A DNA stretch of 64,000 bases from an uncultured Sphingomonadaceae bacterium (GTDB lineage: Bacteria; Pseudomonadota; Alphaproteobacteria; Sphingomonadales; Sphingomonadaceae), in the NCBI GenBank assembly GCA_947493955.1, contig CANLSQ010000001.1, positions 992,001-1,056,000 on the forward strand, read 5' to 3'. Positions 34,519-43,847 of this stretch are shown here, one piece after another. A program made the position numbers and the translations under genes. Position 1 is the first letter of the stretch. The number at the start of each line of letters is the position of its first letter. The notes under the pieces are model-generated. The model made no database searches, was not told where the DNA came from, and saw only the letters and a list, made by a program, of their open reading frames with translations.

Positions 34519-34968
34519 ATGGAAAGGACATTAACGGGTGGCTGCCTATGCGGAACTGTCCGTTATGAACTCAAGCCCGGTTTTAGGATGCAGCCTTATG
34601 CTTGCCATTGCACGGATTGTCAGCGGCGAACCGGGAGTGCGTTCAGTCTCCACATGGGTGTCATGGCGAAGGATCTGACCATTGAAGGCGAGTTAAATGA
34701 GGGAACATTTGTGCAGCCCAGTGGCGCGATCAGTACCATCACAGGCTGTGCAAAATGTATGAGCCGTATCTATGCTTCGCACGATAAAAGACCGGGTCTG
34801 GCAAGTATCCGCGTCGGCACCCTCGACAATAGCAAGGATGTAAGCCCCGCTGCGCATTTTTGGGTTTTGAGCAAACAGCCGTGGATCACTATTCCCGAGG
34901 GCGTCCCAACTCTCGAAACGCAACCGCAGTCCAGCGAAGAGTGGCTGCAATATGTCGGTCCCGAATGA
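34519..34968 (+). CDS. GFA family zinc protein (second of three)
   Basis: A 149-residue GFA-fold protein with Cys9 and Cys11 (GGCLCGTVRY), Cys28-x-Cys30-x2-Cys33 (CHCTDC) and a TGCAKCMSRIY pair, the expected zinc ligands. GAGGAG nine bases before the ATG. Its stop overlaps the next GFA start by four bases, so the two are made together. Function unknown beyond the family. Confidence 0.9.
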   Translation: MERTLTGGCLCGTVRYELKPGFRMQPYACHCTDCQRRTGSAFSLHMGVMAKDLTIEGELNEGTFVQPSGAISTITGCAKCMSRIYASHDKRPGLASIRVGTLDNSKDVSPAAHFWVLSKQPWITIPEGVPTLETQPQSSEEWLQYVGPE

Positions 34969-35408
34969 GTGATACGCATACCGGAGGCTGCCAATGCGGT
35001 GCGGTGCGCTATCGGCTCAGCGGTTCGATACCGCCCGCCTATGCATGCCATTGCGGGGAGTGCAAGAAGCAAAGCGCAAGTGCTTTTTCAATGTCCATTC
35101 CCATGGCTTATGAAGTTTTGACTGTGACCGGTACAGCGAAGGTGTTTGAAACCACGGCACATAGTGGGAAACGGAAATACAATTATTTTTGCGGGGATTG
35201 CGGAACGCGGCTGTGGCATAGTGGAACCAATCCGCCGTCAGCGATAACGCTGAAAGTCGGCACCTTGGATCACTCAGAGTATATTGCACCAGTCGGTCAT
35301 TTATGGGTTTCCAAAAAACAGGCTGGTATCATGCTGGATCCGGAAACGGATCAGCATCAGACACAGCCAGACAATGTGAGCGCCTGGCGCAATAATTTGG
35401 GGCAATGA
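34965..35408 (+). CDS. GFA family zinc protein (third of three)
   Basis: A 147-residue GFA-fold protein: GGCQCGAVRY, CHCGEC and YFCGDCGTRLWH. It is more like the typical GFA consensus (DCGTRLW) than its upstream neighbour. The ATG at 34965 sits in the ATGA overlap with the previous gene; its stop overlaps the hydrolase start in the same way. Probably one transcript 34519-36712. Confidence 0.9.
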   Translation: MSDTHTGGCQCGAVRYRLSGSIPPAYACHCGECKKQSASAFSMSIPMAYEVLTVTGTAKVFETTAHSGKRKYNYFCGDCGTRLWHSGTNPPSAITLKVGTLDHSEYIAPVGHLWVSKKQAGIMLDPETDQHQTQPDNVSAWRNNLGQ

Positions 35409-36169
35409 TGGTAGATATAAAAAGCTGGGACTTCTCTTCCTTTGACGGGGTGAAACTGAAAATCCATGAAACGGGGCAGGGCCGCGCTGTCATTCTACTC
35501 CATGGACTTTTTTCCAATGCGGAGACCAATTGGATCAAATTTGGCCACGCTGGTCATCTGGCGGAAGCTGGCTTTCAAGTGATCATGCCCGATCTGCGTG
35601 CCCATGGACAAAGCGAGGCGCCACATGAACGCGATGCCTATCCACAGGACGTAATGATCAAGGACGCGCTGGCGCTGATTGAGCATTTTGATCTGCCGGA
35701 TTATGATCTCGGCGGTTTTTCACTCGGCGCCCGGACAACCGCTAAACTGCTCACCACAGAAATTGCACCTGGAAAAGCGATCCTTGCGGGTATGGGGCTG
35801 GAAGGTCTGGCAGGTTGGGATCGGCGGCAAGGCTTCTTCCTCAAGGCGATTGAGCTGCGCGACACGGCAAAACGTGGTGATCCGCATTGGATGGCGATTC
35901 AGTTTATGAAAAGCCAGAAAGTCGATACCGTGGCTGCTGCGCATTTGCTAAAGACATTCTCGGATATGCAACCGGACGCCATAGAGACTATCACGACACC
36001 AACGCTGGTGCTTTGTGGATCGGAAGATCGAGACAATGGCGACCCCGAGGCGCTGGCAAACCTGCTGCCACATGGGCATCATGTCGCGGTACCAGGCACG
36101 CACATGAGCAGTGTTACCGAACCCGAAATGGCGCAAGAGATGGTGCGTTTTTTGAGCGCAGATCAATAA
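35405..36169 (+). CDS. Alpha/beta hydrolase
   Basis: A 254-residue alpha/beta hydrolase fold enzyme. Oxyanion region ILLHGLFSN, nucleophile Ser106 in GGFSLGA, acid in the VLCGSEDRDNGDPEAL strand and His in VPGTHMSSV. No signal peptide. Substrate unknown; the co-translated GFA genes hint at small thioester or detoxification chemistry (esterase), which is only inference. Confidence 0.87.
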   Translation: MMVDIKSWDFSSFDGVKLKIHETGQGRAVILLHGLFSNAETNWIKFGHAGHLAEAGFQVIMPDLRAHGQSEAPHERDAYPQDVMIKDALALIEHFDLPDYDLGGFSLGARTTAKLLTTEIAPGKAILAGMGLEGLAGWDRRQGFFLKAIELRDTAKRGDPHWMAIQFMKSQKVDTVAAAHLLKTFSDMQPDAIETITTPTLVLCGSEDRDNGDPEALANLLPHGHHVAVPGTHMSSVTEPEMAQEMVRFLSADQ

Positions 36170-36184
36170 GGGAGAGAATGACAG

Positions 36185-36712
36185 ATGCCGGGATATATAA
36201 GTTGGCGTAATTTCTGGATTTTCTGGTTGGGCGGTTTCGCGTTGTTCCTCGTTCTGGTGGCAACCGGTGGGCCGCTCATCACAGATGTCGCTCCTACCGG
36301 AATTTTGGATCATCAAAGTGCGGCGACGGCCGAGCGGGTTGATGCCATTCAACTAAGCTGGGCGGAGGCAGGGAAGATGAGTTATGCCAAATGGTCTATG
36401 ATCGGCGATCTTGTGTTTATCGGTCTTTATTCCATTGGCGGGATATTGGGCGGACGTCTGATCTGGCAGGAGGCCAAATCTCCGTCACTCAAGAAGCTTG
36501 GCCTGTTCATAGTGCTGATCTATTTTCTATTCGGGCTGTTTGACTATGTCGAGACGCTGAGTCAGATCACGCAATTATTGCAGGAAAAGGGTAGCGATAC
36601 GCTGGCGGGCATCGCCGCTTTTGCTCGACCGATAAAGATCGCAACCTGGATCATTGGCACAATCGGCATGATCATTGCCCTAATCTGGCACCGACGCGAA
36701 AGACGCGCTTGA
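36185..36712 (+). CDS. Uncharacterised membrane protein (175 aa)
   Basis: A 175-residue protein with about four hydrophobic helices (about 9-29, 69-90, 102-122 and 150-170). No family recognised. It lies 15 bases after the hydrolase gene with GGGAGAG upstream, so it likely ends the GFA-hydrolase operon. No catalytic motif visible. Confidence 0.7.
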   Translation: MPGYISWRNFWIFWLGGFALFLVLVATGGPLITDVAPTGILDHQSAATAERVDAIQLSWAEAGKMSYAKWSMIGDLVFIGLYSIGGILGGRLIWQEAKSPSLKKLGLFIVLIYFLFGLFDYVETLSQITQLLQEKGSDTLAGIAAFARPIKIATWIIGTIGMIIALIWHRRERRA

Positions 36713-36768
36713 CGCTTCCAGGATAAAGTTTCAATTTATACCGAAATAAAAGCCACAGAGGATACATC

Positions 36769-38607
36769 ATGAAAACAGCCGCTTCGATCATCGCTCTTGC
36801 TGCCATAGCGTTCAGCACGCCGGTTCACGCAAAACATCATGAAGGTGGTGAAGTGGCTGATAAAGCCAATCCTACGGCAGATGATGCAAAGAAGTTCGTC
36901 GAGGAAACCGAAAAGAAGATGTTCGATTTTTCGGTCAATGCGGGGCGGATTTACTGGATCAATGCAACTTATATCACCGAGGATACGGATGCCTTGGCAG
37001 CGAAGGTCGGTGCCGAAGGGACTACCATGTCGGTGCAGGCCGCGATTGATGCAGCCAAATTCAACAATGTCGCGGGACTTGATGCGGTAACCACACGCAA
37101 GCTCGACAAGCTGCGCGGCGGTATTGTGCTTCCCGCGCCAACCACGGAGGGCGCCGCAACGGAATTGAACACCATCGCCACCAAATTGAACTCTGCCTAT
37201 GGTAAAGGCAAAGGAACGCTAAAAGGTGAAGAGATTAACGGTTCTGACATCGAAGCGGCCATGGGCACAAATCGTAACCCGAACGAACTCTCCGAAATGT
37301 GGGCAAGCTGGCACAGTAATGTCGGCGCGCCGATGAAGGATGATTATGCGCGCATGGTCGAAATTGCCAATGAAGGCGCAAAGGAATTGGGCTTTGCTGA
37401 TGTCGGTGCGATGTGGCGCTCTGGCTACGACATGCCGGCGGATGATTTTGCCAAGCTAACAGACAAGCTGTGGAACCAGGTGAAGCCACTTTATGATGAA
37501 CTGCATTGTTATACCCGCGACAAGCTAAACGAAAAATATGGTGATGCGGTACAGGCCAAAACCGGCCCGATCCGCGCAGACCTGCTCGGCAATATGTGGG
37601 CGCAGGAATGGGGCAATATTTACGAAATCGTGGCACCTGAAGGTGCTGGTGACATTGGTTTCGATACGACCGAATTGCTGACCTCCAAAGGCTATGATGC
37701 CATGAAAATGGTGAAAGCCGGAGAACAGTTTTTCTCGTCCCTTGGATTTGATCCGCTGCCAGATACCTTCTACAAACGGTCACAGTTTACCAAGCCGGCA
37801 GACCGCGAGGTCGTTTGTCATGCCAGCGCCTGGGATATCGACAATGTCGATGATATCCGCATTAAGATGTGCATCAAGGTCAATGGTGATGATTTTGTCA
37901 CTATCCACCACGAGCTCGGTCATAACTATTATCAGCGCGCCTATAACAAGCAGAGCTATTTGCATCTCGACGGCGCCAATGATGGTTTCCACGAAGCCAT
38001 TGGTGATATGATCGCATTGTCGATCACGCCGGAATATCTGGTGCAGGTCGGCCTGCTGGATGCGGACAAGGTGCCGAGCGCTGACAAGGATGTCGGGCTG
38101 CTTTTGCGTCAAGCGATGGACAAAGTCGCATTCCTGCCATTTGGTCTATTGGTAGACAAATGGCGCTGGCAGGTTTTCTCCGGCGACATAAAGCCCGCCG
38201 AATATACACAGGCATGGCATGATCTGAAGCAGCAATATCAGGGCATCACGCCGCCCGTTGACCGGCCCGCGGACGCGTTCGATCCGGGTGCGAAATATCA
38301 TATCCCGGGCAACACGCCTTACTCCCGTTATTTCCTGGCGCGCATCCTGCAGTTCCAATTCTACAAGGCGGCGTGCGACGCGGCGGGTTGGAAAGGCCCA
38401 CTGCATCGCTGCTCCTTTTACGGCAACAAGGAAGTTGGCGCGCGTTTGAATGCAATGCTGGAACTCGGTGCATCGAAACCTTGGCCTGATGCATTGGAAG
38501 CGTTTACCGGCACGCGCGAGATGGACGGGTCCGCGATGATCAGTTATTTTGAACCGCTGATGGACTGGCTGAAGGAAGAGAATAAGGGCAAATCCTGCGG
38601 ATGGTAG
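36769..38607 (+). CDS. M2 family peptidyl-dipeptidase (ACE-like zinc metallopeptidase), exported
   Basis: A 612-residue homologue of angiotensin-converting enzyme. A cleavable signal peptide (residues 1-21, ending PVHA-KH) sends it to the periplasm. The zinc site is His381-Glu382-x2-His385 (TIHHELGHNYY) with Glu409 as third ligand (FHEAIGD), the full gluzincin set. Other family marks are the chloride/substrate region SRYFLARILQFQFYKA. Such enzymes release dipeptides from C-termini and serve in peptide use in marine and aquatic bacteria. Single gene with its own GAGG ribosome binding site and a terminator. Confidence 0.95.
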   Translation: MKTAASIIALAAIAFSTPVHAKHHEGGEVADKANPTADDAKKFVEETEKKMFDFSVNAGRIYWINATYITEDTDALAAKVGAEGTTMSVQAAIDAAKFNNVAGLDAVTTRKLDKLRGGIVLPAPTTEGAATELNTIATKLNSAYGKGKGTLKGEEINGSDIEAAMGTNRNPNELSEMWASWHSNVGAPMKDDYARMVEIANEGAKELGFADVGAMWRSGYDMPADDFAKLTDKLWNQVKPLYDELHCYTRDKLNEKYGDAVQAKTGPIRADLLGNMWAQEWGNIYEIVAPEGAGDIGFDTTELLTSKGYDAMKMVKAGEQFFSSLGFDPLPDTFYKRSQFTKPADREVVCHASAWDIDNVDDIRIKMCIKVNGDDFVTIHHELGHNYYQRAYNKQSYLHLDGANDGFHEAIGDMIALSITPEYLVQVGLLDADKVPSADKDVGLLLRQAMDKVAFLPFGLLVDKWRWQVFSGDIKPAEYTQAWHDLKQQYQGITPPVDRPADAFDPGAKYHIPGNTPYSRYFLARILQFQFYKAACDAAGWKGPLHRCSFYGNKEVGARLNAMLELGASKPWPDALEAFTGTREMDGSAMISYFEPLMDWLKEENKGKSCGW

Positions 38608-38612
38608 GCATT

Positions 38613-38646
38613 AAAAAAACCGGCGGGAAACATGTGCTCCCGCCGG
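38613..38646 (-). terminator. Bidirectional terminator, strongest for the peroxiredoxin gene
   Basis: CCGGCGGGA (38620-38628) pairs with TCCCGCCGG (38638-38646). On the minus strand it is followed by seven T, after the peroxiredoxin stop; on the plus strand it ends the M2 peptidase gene with CCTTTAAT. Confidence 0.9.
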
Positions 38647-38667
38647 CCTTTAATTGTTTGATCCGTA

Positions 38668-39144
38668 TTAAAGCTGGTCAAGCATATAGTCGGCAGCGCT
38701 AACCTTGAAATCACCGGGTGCTTCGACATTCAATTCTTCAACCACACCGTCATTGACGATCATGGAGAAGCGTTGGCCACGGGTGCCCAAACCAAAGCCG
38801 GAACCATCCATCTCAAGACCTACGGCCTTGGCAAAATCGCCATTGCCATCTGCGAGCATGGTGACATCTTCAGAGCCAGCATCCTTGTTCCAGGCGCCGA
38901 GAACGAAAGCATCATTGACGGCGGTGCAGGCGATTTCATCAACGCCTTTGGCTTTGAGCTCTTCGGCCTTCTCGACATAGCCAGGCAAATGCTTGGCCGA
39001 ACAGGTCGGTGTGTAGGCACCGGGCACTGAGAAAAGGGCCACTTTCTTACCCGCAAAATAGTCTGAGGAACTGACTTGCTCAGGGCCATTTTCTGTCGCT
39101 TTGACAAGGTTTACCTCGGGTATTTTGTCGCCTTTATTGATCAT
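38668..39144 (-). CDS. Peroxiredoxin, Prx5 (AhpC/TSA-like) type
   Basis: A 158-residue thiol peroxidase reducing hydrogen peroxide or alkyl peroxides. The peroxidatic cysteine is Cys48 in VPGAYTPTCSAKHLPGY, the Prx5 signature. One more cysteine (EIACTAVND) could be resolving. It has no signal peptide, so cytosolic. Divergent from yqgE. Confidence 0.93.
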   Translation of the reverse strand: MINKGDKIPEVNLVKATENGPEQVSSSDYFAGKKVALFSVPGAYTPTCSAKHLPGYVEKAEELKAKGVDEIACTAVNDAFVLGAWNKDAGSEDVTMLADGNGDFAKAVGLEMDGSGFGLGTRGQRFSMIVNDGVVEELNVEAPGDFKVSAADYMLDQL

Positions 39145-39293
39145 GTTTGTCGCTCCTTACAAATTTTGGGGATATCGATGTTTGTAATTATGTTGTGGTG
39201 ACAGCATCGTGAAATTGCAAGCAATGTAATGATAATGCTCCGTTTATCGAATTTTCCATGGGCACGGCGTGATAAGTGACTTATGCTAATGAC

Positions 39294-39854
39294 ATGGATG
39301 ATCCGCTCTATTTCTCCGGCCAGTTTTTGCTTGCAACACCGGGCATGGCTGATCCGCGGTTTGCCCGGTCCATCATCGCCATTTGTTCACACGATGAGCA
39401 TGGCGCACTCGGCATCAATATTGGAGAGACATCAACCGACATCAGATTCAACGGCATTTTGGAGCAATTTGACATCGAAGCAGAAGCTTTGGAAGATCGC
39501 GATGTTTTCGTCGGCGGACCGGTTGAGATGCATCGGGGCTTCATTCTCCACAGTCTCGATTTCAATCTGTCGGATACCCTGCAGGTTGGCGATCGCTGGG
39601 GGTTGAGCAGCTCGCTGGATATATTGGGTGCTATCGCCAAAGATCGTGGTCCGAAAAAATGGATCGCGGCGCTGGGTTATTCCGGTTGGGGGGCAGGGCA
39701 GTTGGAGCAAGAACTGACCCAAAACGGATGGTCGGTGACACAAGGGGAGCCAGAATGGCTCTATGAAACCGAGGCCAAAGATAAATGGGAAATGGCCTGG
39801 AAGGCACAAGGGATTGATCCAGGTATGTTGTCGGGTCAATTTGGCAGCGCATGA
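39294..39854 (+). CDS. YqgE/AlgH family protein
   Basis: A 186-residue UPF0301 protein. Signature features are SGQFLLATPGMADPRFARSI, HGALGINI and GGPVEMHRGFILH, and a C-terminal GYSGWGAGQLEQEL. AlgH was linked to alginate regulation in Pseudomonas, but the biochemical role of the family is not settled. ATG 39294 aligns with relatives; GTG 39276 is also in frame. Confidence 0.9.
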   Translation: MDDPLYFSGQFLLATPGMADPRFARSIIAICSHDEHGALGINIGETSTDIRFNGILEQFDIEAEALEDRDVFVGGPVEMHRGFILHSLDFNLSDTLQVGDRWGLSSSLDILGAIAKDRGPKKWIAALGYSGWGAGQLEQELTQNGWSVTQGEPEWLYETEAKDKWEMAWKAQGIDPGMLSGQFGSA

Positions 39855-39990
39855 AATCAGGTGAAGATTACGATTATCCCATAATTATCGCTAGTTGGAT
39901 GCTGAACATCGCTTAACCAACGCCTTTAGAAATTCCCTAAGTCAGAAAGAACAATTGTGTAGTCCTCAATGGGAATAGGGGATTAGGGGT

Positions 39991-40488
39991 ATGTCTAAGT
40001 TTAACAAATCCATTTTGGCCGGGATAATCACAAGCGTCACATTGGCGGGATCCGCTCAAGCAGCCTGCTGGACACCGGCAGCAGCAGATGCCGCTCATGT
40101 TCGTGACCTGCAATCCCGCCTCATGGTTGCCGCGCTACGTTGCGTGAAGTCGGAACATGATGTTCTGCCTCATTATAACCGCTTCGTTCGCGACAAAAAA
40201 CCGGTCTTAAAACTCGGCAATCGAATACTTCGGGGACATTTTGCGAAGGGCCGGAACAAGAAACAGGCGATGAAGCACTATGATCGCTATGCAGTTTCCT
40301 TGGCCAACAAATACGGTGCCGGTTCCGGTGATCTGTCAGAATGCAAAACCATGAAAGATCTGGCAAATTCTGCGGCAGATAGTGACGGCAAGCTTTCATC
40401 GCTGGTCAATATTTCCCAGTTCCACGGATTGTCACCGAATTTGCCCGGTGGTCGCTGTGGGATTGTTATCGCATCAAGCGAAAATTAG
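39991..40488 (+). CDS. Exported protein of unknown function (165 aa)
   Basis: A 165-residue protein with a clear signal peptide (LAGIITSVTLAGSAQA, cleavage before ACWTP around residue 24). The mature part is helical and basic with four cysteines (CWTP, LRCVKSE, SECKTM, GGRCGI) that could form two disulfides in the periplasm. I do not recognise the family. A GGGG-rich leader precedes the ATG. It stands alone before ahcY. Confidence 0.7.
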   Translation: MSKFNKSILAGIITSVTLAGSAQAACWTPAAADAAHVRDLQSRLMVAALRCVKSEHDVLPHYNRFVRDKKPVLKLGNRILRGHFAKGRNKKQAMKHYDRYAVSLANKYGAGSGDLSECKTMKDLANSAADSDGKLSSLVNISQFHGLSPNLPGGRCGIVIASSEN

Positions 40489-40499
40489 TAACTAAATTA

Positions 40500-40525
40500 C
40501 AAATATAAAGACATCTTTATATTTG
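40500..40525. promoter_or_regulatory. Perfect palindromic operator candidate upstream of ahcY (SahR-like)
   Basis: Two perfect 12-base arms (CAAATATAAAGA and TCTTTATATTTG) around CA. The core ATAAAGA-N2-TCTTTAT matches what I recall as the alphaproteobacterial site of SahR, the ArsR-family regulator of the S-adenosylhomocysteine cycle. The two-base loop and lack of a T tract argue against a terminator. It lies 87 bases before the ahcY start. Confidence 0.65.
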
Positions 40526-40611
40526 CTTCCAAAGCCGCAAGAAGCTAAGGAATGATGAAACTGCCGCCCGGGATTTCCTATGCGGCAATTCGTCTTTCAA
40601 GGAGAATGAAT

Positions 40612-42024
40612 GTGGCTACCGCAGCGGATACACAAACGCAGGATTATGTGATAAAGGATATTTCCCTGGCCGATTTCGGTCGTAAGGAAATCGAGATTGC
40701 CGAAACTGAAATGCCTGGCCTGATGGCTTTGCGCGAGGAATTTGGTGCTGAACAGCCTTTGAAAGGCGCACGGATTACCGGTTCGCTGCACATGACAATC
40801 CAAACAGCGGTGTTGATCGAAACACTTCTGGCATTGGGCGCAACGGTCCGCTGGGCTTCCTGCAACATCTATTCAACACAGGATCATGCCGCCGCTGCGA
40901 TTGCCGCTGGTGGAACGCCAGTATTCGCCATCAAGGGCGAAACGCTGGAAGAATATTGGGCTTATGTCGAGCGTATCTTCGATTGGGGTCCGGAAGAAAC
41001 CTGCAATCTGATCCTGGATGACGGCGGCGATGCAACCATGTTCGCGCTTTGGGGTGCACGTGTGGAAGCTGGTGAAGAGCTGTTCACACCTGAAAATGAA
41101 GAAGAGGAAGTCTTTGTTGCGACGCTGAAGCGCTTTGTGGCCGAACGTCCGGGCTATCTGACCAAGACGGTTGAGACCATTAAGGGTGTTTCGGAAGAAA
41201 CCACCACTGGTGTTCACCGTCTCTATGACCTCGCCAAGCAGGGAAAATTGCCTTTCCCGGCGATCAATGTGAACGACAGCGTGACCAAGTCGAAATTCGA
41301 TAACCTTTACGGTTGTAAAGAATCGCTGGTCGACGCCGTTCGCCGTGCGACAGATGTTATGTTAGCCGGTAAAGTAGCCTGTGTGGCTGGCTTTGGTGAT
41401 GTTGGCAAAGGTTCTGCTGACTCCCTCCGCAATGGCGGCGCGCGTGTCATTGTGACTGAAGTCGATCCCATCTGTGCTTTGCAGGCTTCGATGGAAGGCT
41501 ATGAAGTTGTCACCATGGAAGAAGCGACTAAACGCGCTGATATCTTCGTGACCGCCACAGGCAACAAAGACGTGATCACCGTAGACCACATGCGCGAGAT
41601 GAAAGACCGCGCGATTGTCTGCAATATCGGCCATTTCGACAGCGAGATCCAGATTGCCGGTCTGCAGAACATGAAGTGGAACGAGATCAAGCCACAGGTC
41701 GATGAAGTTGAATTTCCGGATGGCAAAAAGCTGATCATCCTGGCGCAGGGACGTCTGGTCAATCTCGGCTGCGCGACCGGTCACCCGAGCTTTGTGATGT
41801 CAGCCAGCTTCACCAATCAGGTGATGGCGCAGATCGAACTGTGGTTGCGGCCAGAGCAGTATAAGAATGACGTTTATGTCCTGCCGAAGCATCTCGACGA
41901 GAAAGTCGCCGAGCTCCACCTTGCGAAATTGGGTGTGCAGCTGACCAAATTGTCGCAGGAACAGGCCGAATATATTGGCGTGACGCCAGAGGGCCCGTTC
42001 AAGCCCGATCACTATCGCTATTGA
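40612..42024 (+). CDS. ahcY: Adenosylhomocysteinase (S-adenosyl-L-homocysteine hydrolase)
   Basis: Splits S-adenosylhomocysteine into adenosine and homocysteine, sustaining methylation. A 470-residue protein with NAD-binding [28 protein letters not shown] and the C-terminal [10 protein letters not shown] and the KPDHYRY end that completes the neighbouring NAD site. The start is probably GTG 40612: AAGGAG at 40599-40604 is seven bases away, whereas ATG 40606 is only one base after it. An ArsR/SahR-type palindrome lies upstream. Confidence 0.96.
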   Translation: MATAADTQTQDYVIKDISLADFGRKEIEIAETEMPGLMALREEFGAEQPLKGARITGSLHMTIQTAVLIETLLALGATVRWASCNIYSTQDHAAAAIAAGGTPVFAIKGETLEEYWAYVERIFDWGPEETCNLILDDGGDATMFALWGARVEAGEELFTPENEEEEVFVATLKRFVAERPGYLTKTVETIKGVSEETTTGVHRLYDLAKQGKLPFPAINVNDSVTKSKFDNLYGCKESLVDAVRRATDVMLAGKVACVAGFGDVGKGSADSLRNGGARVIVTEVDPICALQASMEGYEVVTMEEATKRADIFVTATGNKDVITVDHMREMKDRAIVCNIGHFDSEIQIAGLQNMKWNEIKPQVDEVEFPDGKKLIILAQGRLVNLGCATGHPSFVMSASFTNQVMAQIELWLRPEQYKNDVYVLPKHLDEKVAELHLAKLGVQLTKLSQEQAEYIGVTPEGPFKPDHYRY

Positions 42025-42043
42025 GTTCGCGCTATTGATGAAG

Positions 42044-42080
42044 AAACCGGATGGGCTTGAAATGGCTCATCCGGTTTTTT
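42044..42080 (+). terminator. Intrinsic terminator of ahcY
   Basis: AAACCGGATG (42044-42053) pairs with CATCCGGTTT (42068-42077), with TTTTTT in the tail; it also lies just past the stop of the convergent transglycosylase gene. Confidence 0.9.
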
Positions 42081-42083
42081 GTC

Positions 42084-43847
42084 CTAGTTGGCCGTAAAAC
42101 GCGTTTTGTTTTTAGTCGGTTTTCTCGGGAAGACAGGCCATTTATTCTGAGCAAGCGTGCTCAGGCTGGCTGATTTGATTCCGGCTTGCTGTTCATACAT
42201 CCAGTAATTGCGCAATATAATCGAGACATATCCGCGGGTTTCGACAAAGGGAATGCTCTCCATATAGAGAAGCGGGTCGTCTTTATCCTGAACTTCGTTG
42301 TTCCAGCGCTGGACCGATCCTGGACCGGCATTGTAAGCTGCGGCCACCTTGGGCAGCTTGCCGCCGGTGATCGATGAACTACCGAGATATTCGAGATAAG
42401 ACTGACCATATTCCAGATTGGTTGATGGCTCGAACAGTTGCGATTTCTGAAAATTCCGTCCATTTGCACGGGCAATATCACCGGCTGTTCCGGGACGAAC
42501 TTGCATCAAGCCAATAGCATTAGCCGGGCTGACAGCTTTGCTGCGAAAGGCCGATTCCTGCAATGTGTGAGCATAGACAAGGGCTGGGTCCACGCGCCAT
42601 CCACCGTCCGGTTTCCATTTGGGAGCGGGAAAGCGTGCCTGCGCATCGGGTTTAAACCCGCGAGGCGCATGATGGGCGAGCCATAGTTGCGTACGCGGCA
42701 AACTGAGCTCGCGTGCCAGCTTTAACAACGCGGCGTGATCGCTGGAATTGCCAATCCGCGCCTGATGCCGCAAAACTTCGTCAGCGAGGCCATCCTCGCC
42801 AATTTCGACCAGGGCAATTGCAGCTTTAACATTATCATGCTGTTTCAGCGACTTCCAGTCGCTTTTTGCAAATCCCGCATCGGATTTCTTGGTTGCTATA
42901 TCCATGCCCAATGTCTGTGCAGCAAGAAGTCCGTAAAAACTGTCACTACGCTTGGCGGCTATTTGCAGCTTACCTTGCGCCTTTTGCGGCTGACCACAGG
43001 CAATGTCGGAACGAGCGCCCCAATAGAGTCCGGCGGCTTGCAAATCAGCGTTCGCGGCGCGGCGGCCCACATTATCAAAGGCAGCAGCAGCCGTTTGACA
43101 GTCGTTCAAACGCCAGGAAGACAGACCGGCGACCCAGTCGGCATGAGCAACCCAGGGGCCGCTGCCTTTCTGGGCCTTTTGCGCCATGCGTTGAGCGGAT
43201 CTGTCGTCATTTTCGATATAGTATGACCACGCCACTCGCTGTTCCAGTTCTGTGCGCGCATCAGAAGAAAGGACATTCTCGGTCTCGAAAAGCAGCGCCT
43301 CCGCCGATTGCGGGCTATCATTCTTGATGAAACCTAAAATGCGACCGCGAATGGCATTGGCGGCATTGTCTGATTCTATCGCTTTGGGTTTTTTGCGAAT
43401 GGGTAGGCCCGGAACGTAAGAAAGATTACGCCGCTGCGGCAGATTTGGAAGCAATTGAGCGCCGCGCTTCTTTGCCAGACGACCCAACTGGGCAGCCTGC
43501 GGAATATGAGGAGCTTCATTGACCAGAACCAGAAGTGATCCCAATTCGGCGCGGGGAGAATTTGCCGCGAGAAAATATTCTGCCTGAGTAATGGATTTCA
43601 GGGGACCATTAGGCGCATCGGCAATCAAATTCTTCGCCGTGTCCCATTCATTGCCGCCCATCGCTTTGAAAATCGCGCGATAATGTTCGGATTGTTTACG
43701 CTTTAACTGTGATGGAATGTCTTTCGCGATCGACGAGCTTTTGAACAACACTGCGCCGCCATCTTTCGCCAGCGCCGGCGTGAAGGGCAGGGCAATTAGG
43801 GCAGCGGTAGCCGCAAGTTTCAAATTTAAGGAAAACTGGTTTTTCAT
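42084..43847 (-). CDS. Soluble lytic murein transglycosylase (Slt70-like)
   Basis: A 587-residue exported enzyme that cleaves peptidoglycan glycan strands to 1,6-anhydro products. A signal peptide (residues 1-28) is followed by a long alpha-superhelical region and a C-terminal SLT domain with catalytic Glu431 in HTLQESAFRSKAVS, then AIGLMQVRPGTA and AAYNAGPGSVQRW. Its ATG overlaps the stop of the UDG-fold gene by four bases. Confidence 0.94.
   Translation of the reverse strand: MKNQFSLNLKLAATAALIALPFTPALAKDGGAVLFKSSSIAKDIPSQLKRKQSEHYRAIFKAMGGNEWDTAKNLIADAPNGPLKSITQAEYFLAANSPRAELGSLLVLVNEAPHIPQAAQLGRLAKKRGAQLLPNLPQRRNLSYVPGLPIRKKPKAIESDNAANAIRGRILGFIKNDSPQSAEALLFETENVLSSDARTELEQRVAWSYYIENDDRSAQRMAQKAQKGSGPWVAHADWVAGLSSWRLNDCQTAAAAFDNVGRRAANADLQAAGLYWGARSDIACGQPQKAQGKLQIAAKRSDSFYGLLAAQTLGMDIATKKSDAGFAKSDWKSLKQHDNVKAAIALVEIGEDGLADEVLRHQARIGNSSDHAALLKLARELSLPRTQLWLAHHAPRGFKPDAQARFPAPKWKPDGGWRVDPALVYAHTLQESAFRSKAVSPANAIGLMQVRPGTAGDIARANGRNFQKSQLFEPSTNLEYGQSYLEYLGSSSITGGKLPKVAAAYNAGPGSVQRWNNEVQDKDDPLLYMESIPFVETRGYVSIILRNYWMYEQQAGIKSASLSTLAQNKWPVFPRKPTKNKTRFTAN

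Noticed and set aside
40489-40611. Possible SAH or SAM riboswitch before ahcY.
   Set aside because: The leader is short and I cannot find the conserved SAH or SAM-II cores; the perfect palindrome explains the region better as a protein binding site.
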